NCBI GenBank assembly: GCA_027049085.1
Contig: JALTVH010000042.1
Span: forward strand, 1 to 6,685
From: Aquificaceae bacterium
GTDB lineage: Bacteria > Aquificota > Aquificia > Aquificales > Aquificaceae
Direction of reading: 5' to 3'
Length of the DNA: 6,685 nucleotides
Positions within the stretch are counted from its first letter, which is position 1, and every line of letters starts with the position of its first letter. The position numbers and the translations under genes are program-made. Below the pieces are notes generated by a model. The model was not told where the DNA came from. It saw only the letters and a list, made by a program, of their open reading frames with translations, and did no database searches. Positions 5,346 through 6,685 of the stretch are shown one piece after another.

Positions 5346-6685
5346 CTTTTTTAGTGACTTCAGTTCGTCCCTCAGCTTTGCCGCCTTTTCAAACTCCCAG
5401 TTTTTGGCACATTCCCACATTTCCTTTTCAAGTTTCTCAATCCTTTTGATCAGATCCTCTTCTGTCTTTATCCCTCTGGGCAGGGCTGTGGGAAGTTTTA
5501 CATAATCAAGTTCCTCAATTGCAAGGAGTTCTTTTATGGGTTTAACAACGCTCTTGGGTGTAATTCCGTGTTCCTCGTTGTACCTTATCTGTTTCTCTCT
5601 TCGCCTGTTGGTCTCTTCAATGGCTTTTCTGATTGACTCTGTCATTTTGTCAGCGTATAGTATCGCTGTGCCGTTGACATTTCTGGCGGTTCTGCCGATC
5701 GTCTGGATCAGAGAAGTGTAGCTCCTGAGGAATCCCTCCTTGTCTGCTTCAAGGATGGCAACGAGGGATACTTCGGGTAGGTCAAGGCCCTCTCGAAGAA
5801 GGTTCACGCCCACAACCACGTGGACTCCCCCTTCCCTCAGGTCTCTCACGATCCTCGCCCTTTCTATGGCATCAAGTTCCGAGTGCATGTAGGTTGCCCT
5901 TATTCCTCTCTCAGTCAGGTAATCTGCCACCTCCTCTGCAAGCCTCTTGGTAGTTGTCAGCACGAGCGCCCGCTCGTTCCTCTCAATCCTCTTCTGGATC
6001 TCAACTATGAGATCCTCAAGCTGGTTCTTCGTTGGACGAACCTCAACCTTCGGGTCAACCAGCCCTGTGGGCCTCACTATCTGTTCAACTATCACGCCCT
6101 CCGACCTCTTTATCTCCCACTCCCCTGGAGTTGCTGATACAAAGATCACCTGGTTGAGCCGCTCAAGGAACTCTTCAAACCTCAGAGGCCTGTTGTCTAA
6201 GGCAGAGGGCAGGCGCCAGCCGTACTCAACGAGCTTTTCCTTGCGGGAGCGGTCGCCGTTGTACATCGCCCTGACCTGCGGTACCGTCATGTGGGACTCA
6301 TCAATTATCATCAGGAAATCCTCGGGGAAGTAGTCCAGCAGTGTGAAGGGAGGTTCCCCTGGCTTCCTTCCGTCAAAGTACCTTGAGTAGTTCTCAATTC
6401 CCTTACAGTGACCCAGCTCCCTTATCATCTCAAGGTCATACATTGTCCTCTGATACAGCCTCTTTGCCTCAACGTCCTTGCCGTGCCTTTTGAACCACTC
6501 AACCCTCTCAATCAGGTCCCTCTCAATCTGTTCAACAGCCTGATCAACCGTGGGTTTGGGCGCTATGTAGTGGGATGCGGGAAAGAGGGAAAACTCCTCA
6601 ATCTCTTCAATGACGTGCCTGTTGAGCGTATCTATAATGAGGATCCTCTCAATCTCATCGTCCCAGAGCTCAACCCTTACCGTGT
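5328..6685 (-). CDS. uvrB: UvrABC excinuclease subunit UvrB, C-terminal part (5' end outside the window)
   Basis: UvrB is the ATP-dependent damage-verifying helicase of nucleotide excision repair: UvrA loads it at lesions and it then recruits UvrC. The frame runs unbroken to the right edge, giving about 451 visible residues of the usual 650-700. The first ATG in the window (6443) is internal, because 80 conserved residues precede it, including 'FPASHYIAP' and 'EAKRLYQRT'. Seen in order: 'IENYSRYFDGRKPGEPP'; helicase motif II 'DESH' (6291-6302) followed by 'MTVPQV'; 'YNGDRSRKEKLVEYGWRLPS'; motif III 'SATPGEWE' (from 6137); motif IV region 'RALVLTTTKRLAEEVADYL'; motif V 'GVNLLREGLDLPEVSL'; 'ADKEGFLRS'; motif VI 'QTIGRTARN'; and the C-terminal UVR domain 'CAKNWEFEKAAKLRDELKSL', which contacts UvrC. 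The Walker A motif and beta-hairpin lie outside the window. All visible motifs look intact. The last residues (INLN) are encoded inside an A/T inverted repeat. Confidence 0.98.
   Translation of the reverse strand, partial: TVRVELWDDEIERILIIDTLNRHVIEEIEEFSLFPASHYIAPKPTVDQAVEQIERDLIERVEWFKRHGKDVEAKRLYQRTMYDLEMIRELGHCKGIENYSRYFDGRKPGEPPFTLLDYFPEDFLMIIDESHMTVPQVRAMYNGDRSRKEKLVEYGWRLPSALDNRPLRFEEFLERLNQVIFVSATPGEWEIKRSEGVIVEQIVRPTGLVDPKVEVRPTKNQLEDLIVEIQKRIERNERALVLTTTKRLAEEVADYLTERGIRATYMHSELDAIERARIVRDLREGGVHVVVGVNLLREGLDLPEVSLVAILEADKEGFLRSYTSLIQTIGRTARNVNGTAILYADKMTESIRKAIEETNRRREKQIRYNEEHGITPKSVVKPIKELLAIEELDYVKLPTALPRGIKTEEDLIKRIEKLEKEMWECAKNWEFEKAAKLRDELKSLKKLINLN

Noticed and set aside
5947..6333. 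A 128-residue open frame on the plus strand opposite uvrB.
   Set aside because: It lies entirely antisense to strongly conserved UvrB helicase motifs. Its Ser/Leu-rich translation is a by-product of UvrB codon use, and it has no convincing ribosome binding site.

Overview
The window comes from a bacterial chromosome with an outer membrane. It encodes an outer-membrane-type beta-barrel, a secreted FecR-domain protein and a lipoprotein. Shine-Dalgarno sites are strong (GGAGGTG), arginine is often AGG/AGA, and charged residues are abundant in the cytosolic proteins. This would fit a deep-branching, perhaps thermophilic Gram-negative lineage, but the phylum cannot be fixed from the sequence. Base composition varies: sampled 60-base lines of uvrB reach about 57-62% G+C, while the large lipoprotein gene is mostly near 37-40%.

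Layout. Left edge, plus strand: the C-terminal 103 residues of a probable TetR-family repressor (1-312), then an 80-residue stand-alone NIL-domain protein (324-566). Two bases later the minus strand takes over with a convergent gene set. Read in the direction of transcription (right to left) it is: the 3' two thirds of uvrB (6685-5328, open at the window edge), a 63-base gap with two small hairpins, a TPR plus outer-membrane beta-barrel protein (5264-3999), a secreted FecR-domain protein (3999-3421), and a 951-residue lipoprotein (3424-569). The last three genes overlap by 1 and 4 bases and are almost certainly one translationally coupled operon. No stretch over 300 bases lacks a gene. No tRNA, rRNA, CRISPR array or insertion sequence was seen.

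How the genes may work together. UvrB is the damage-verification helicase of nucleotide excision repair and is housekeeping. The three-gene operon is the unusual part. Its first protein has an N-terminal signal peptide, TPR-like helices and a C-terminal barrel, the same layout as Slam/type XI outer-membrane translocators. Its last protein is a large lipoprotein with 20 cysteines besides the lipidated one, which fall into ten successive pairs. It also has a calcium-binding EF-hand/dockerin-like loop and a long beta-rich C-terminal half. A FecR-domain protein lies between them, with no sigma factor, anti-sigma transmembrane helix or TonB receptor nearby. The inference is a dedicated barrel, periplasmic adaptor and surface-lipoprotein system. 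The sequence supports the architecture and the coupling, but the function is a hypothesis.
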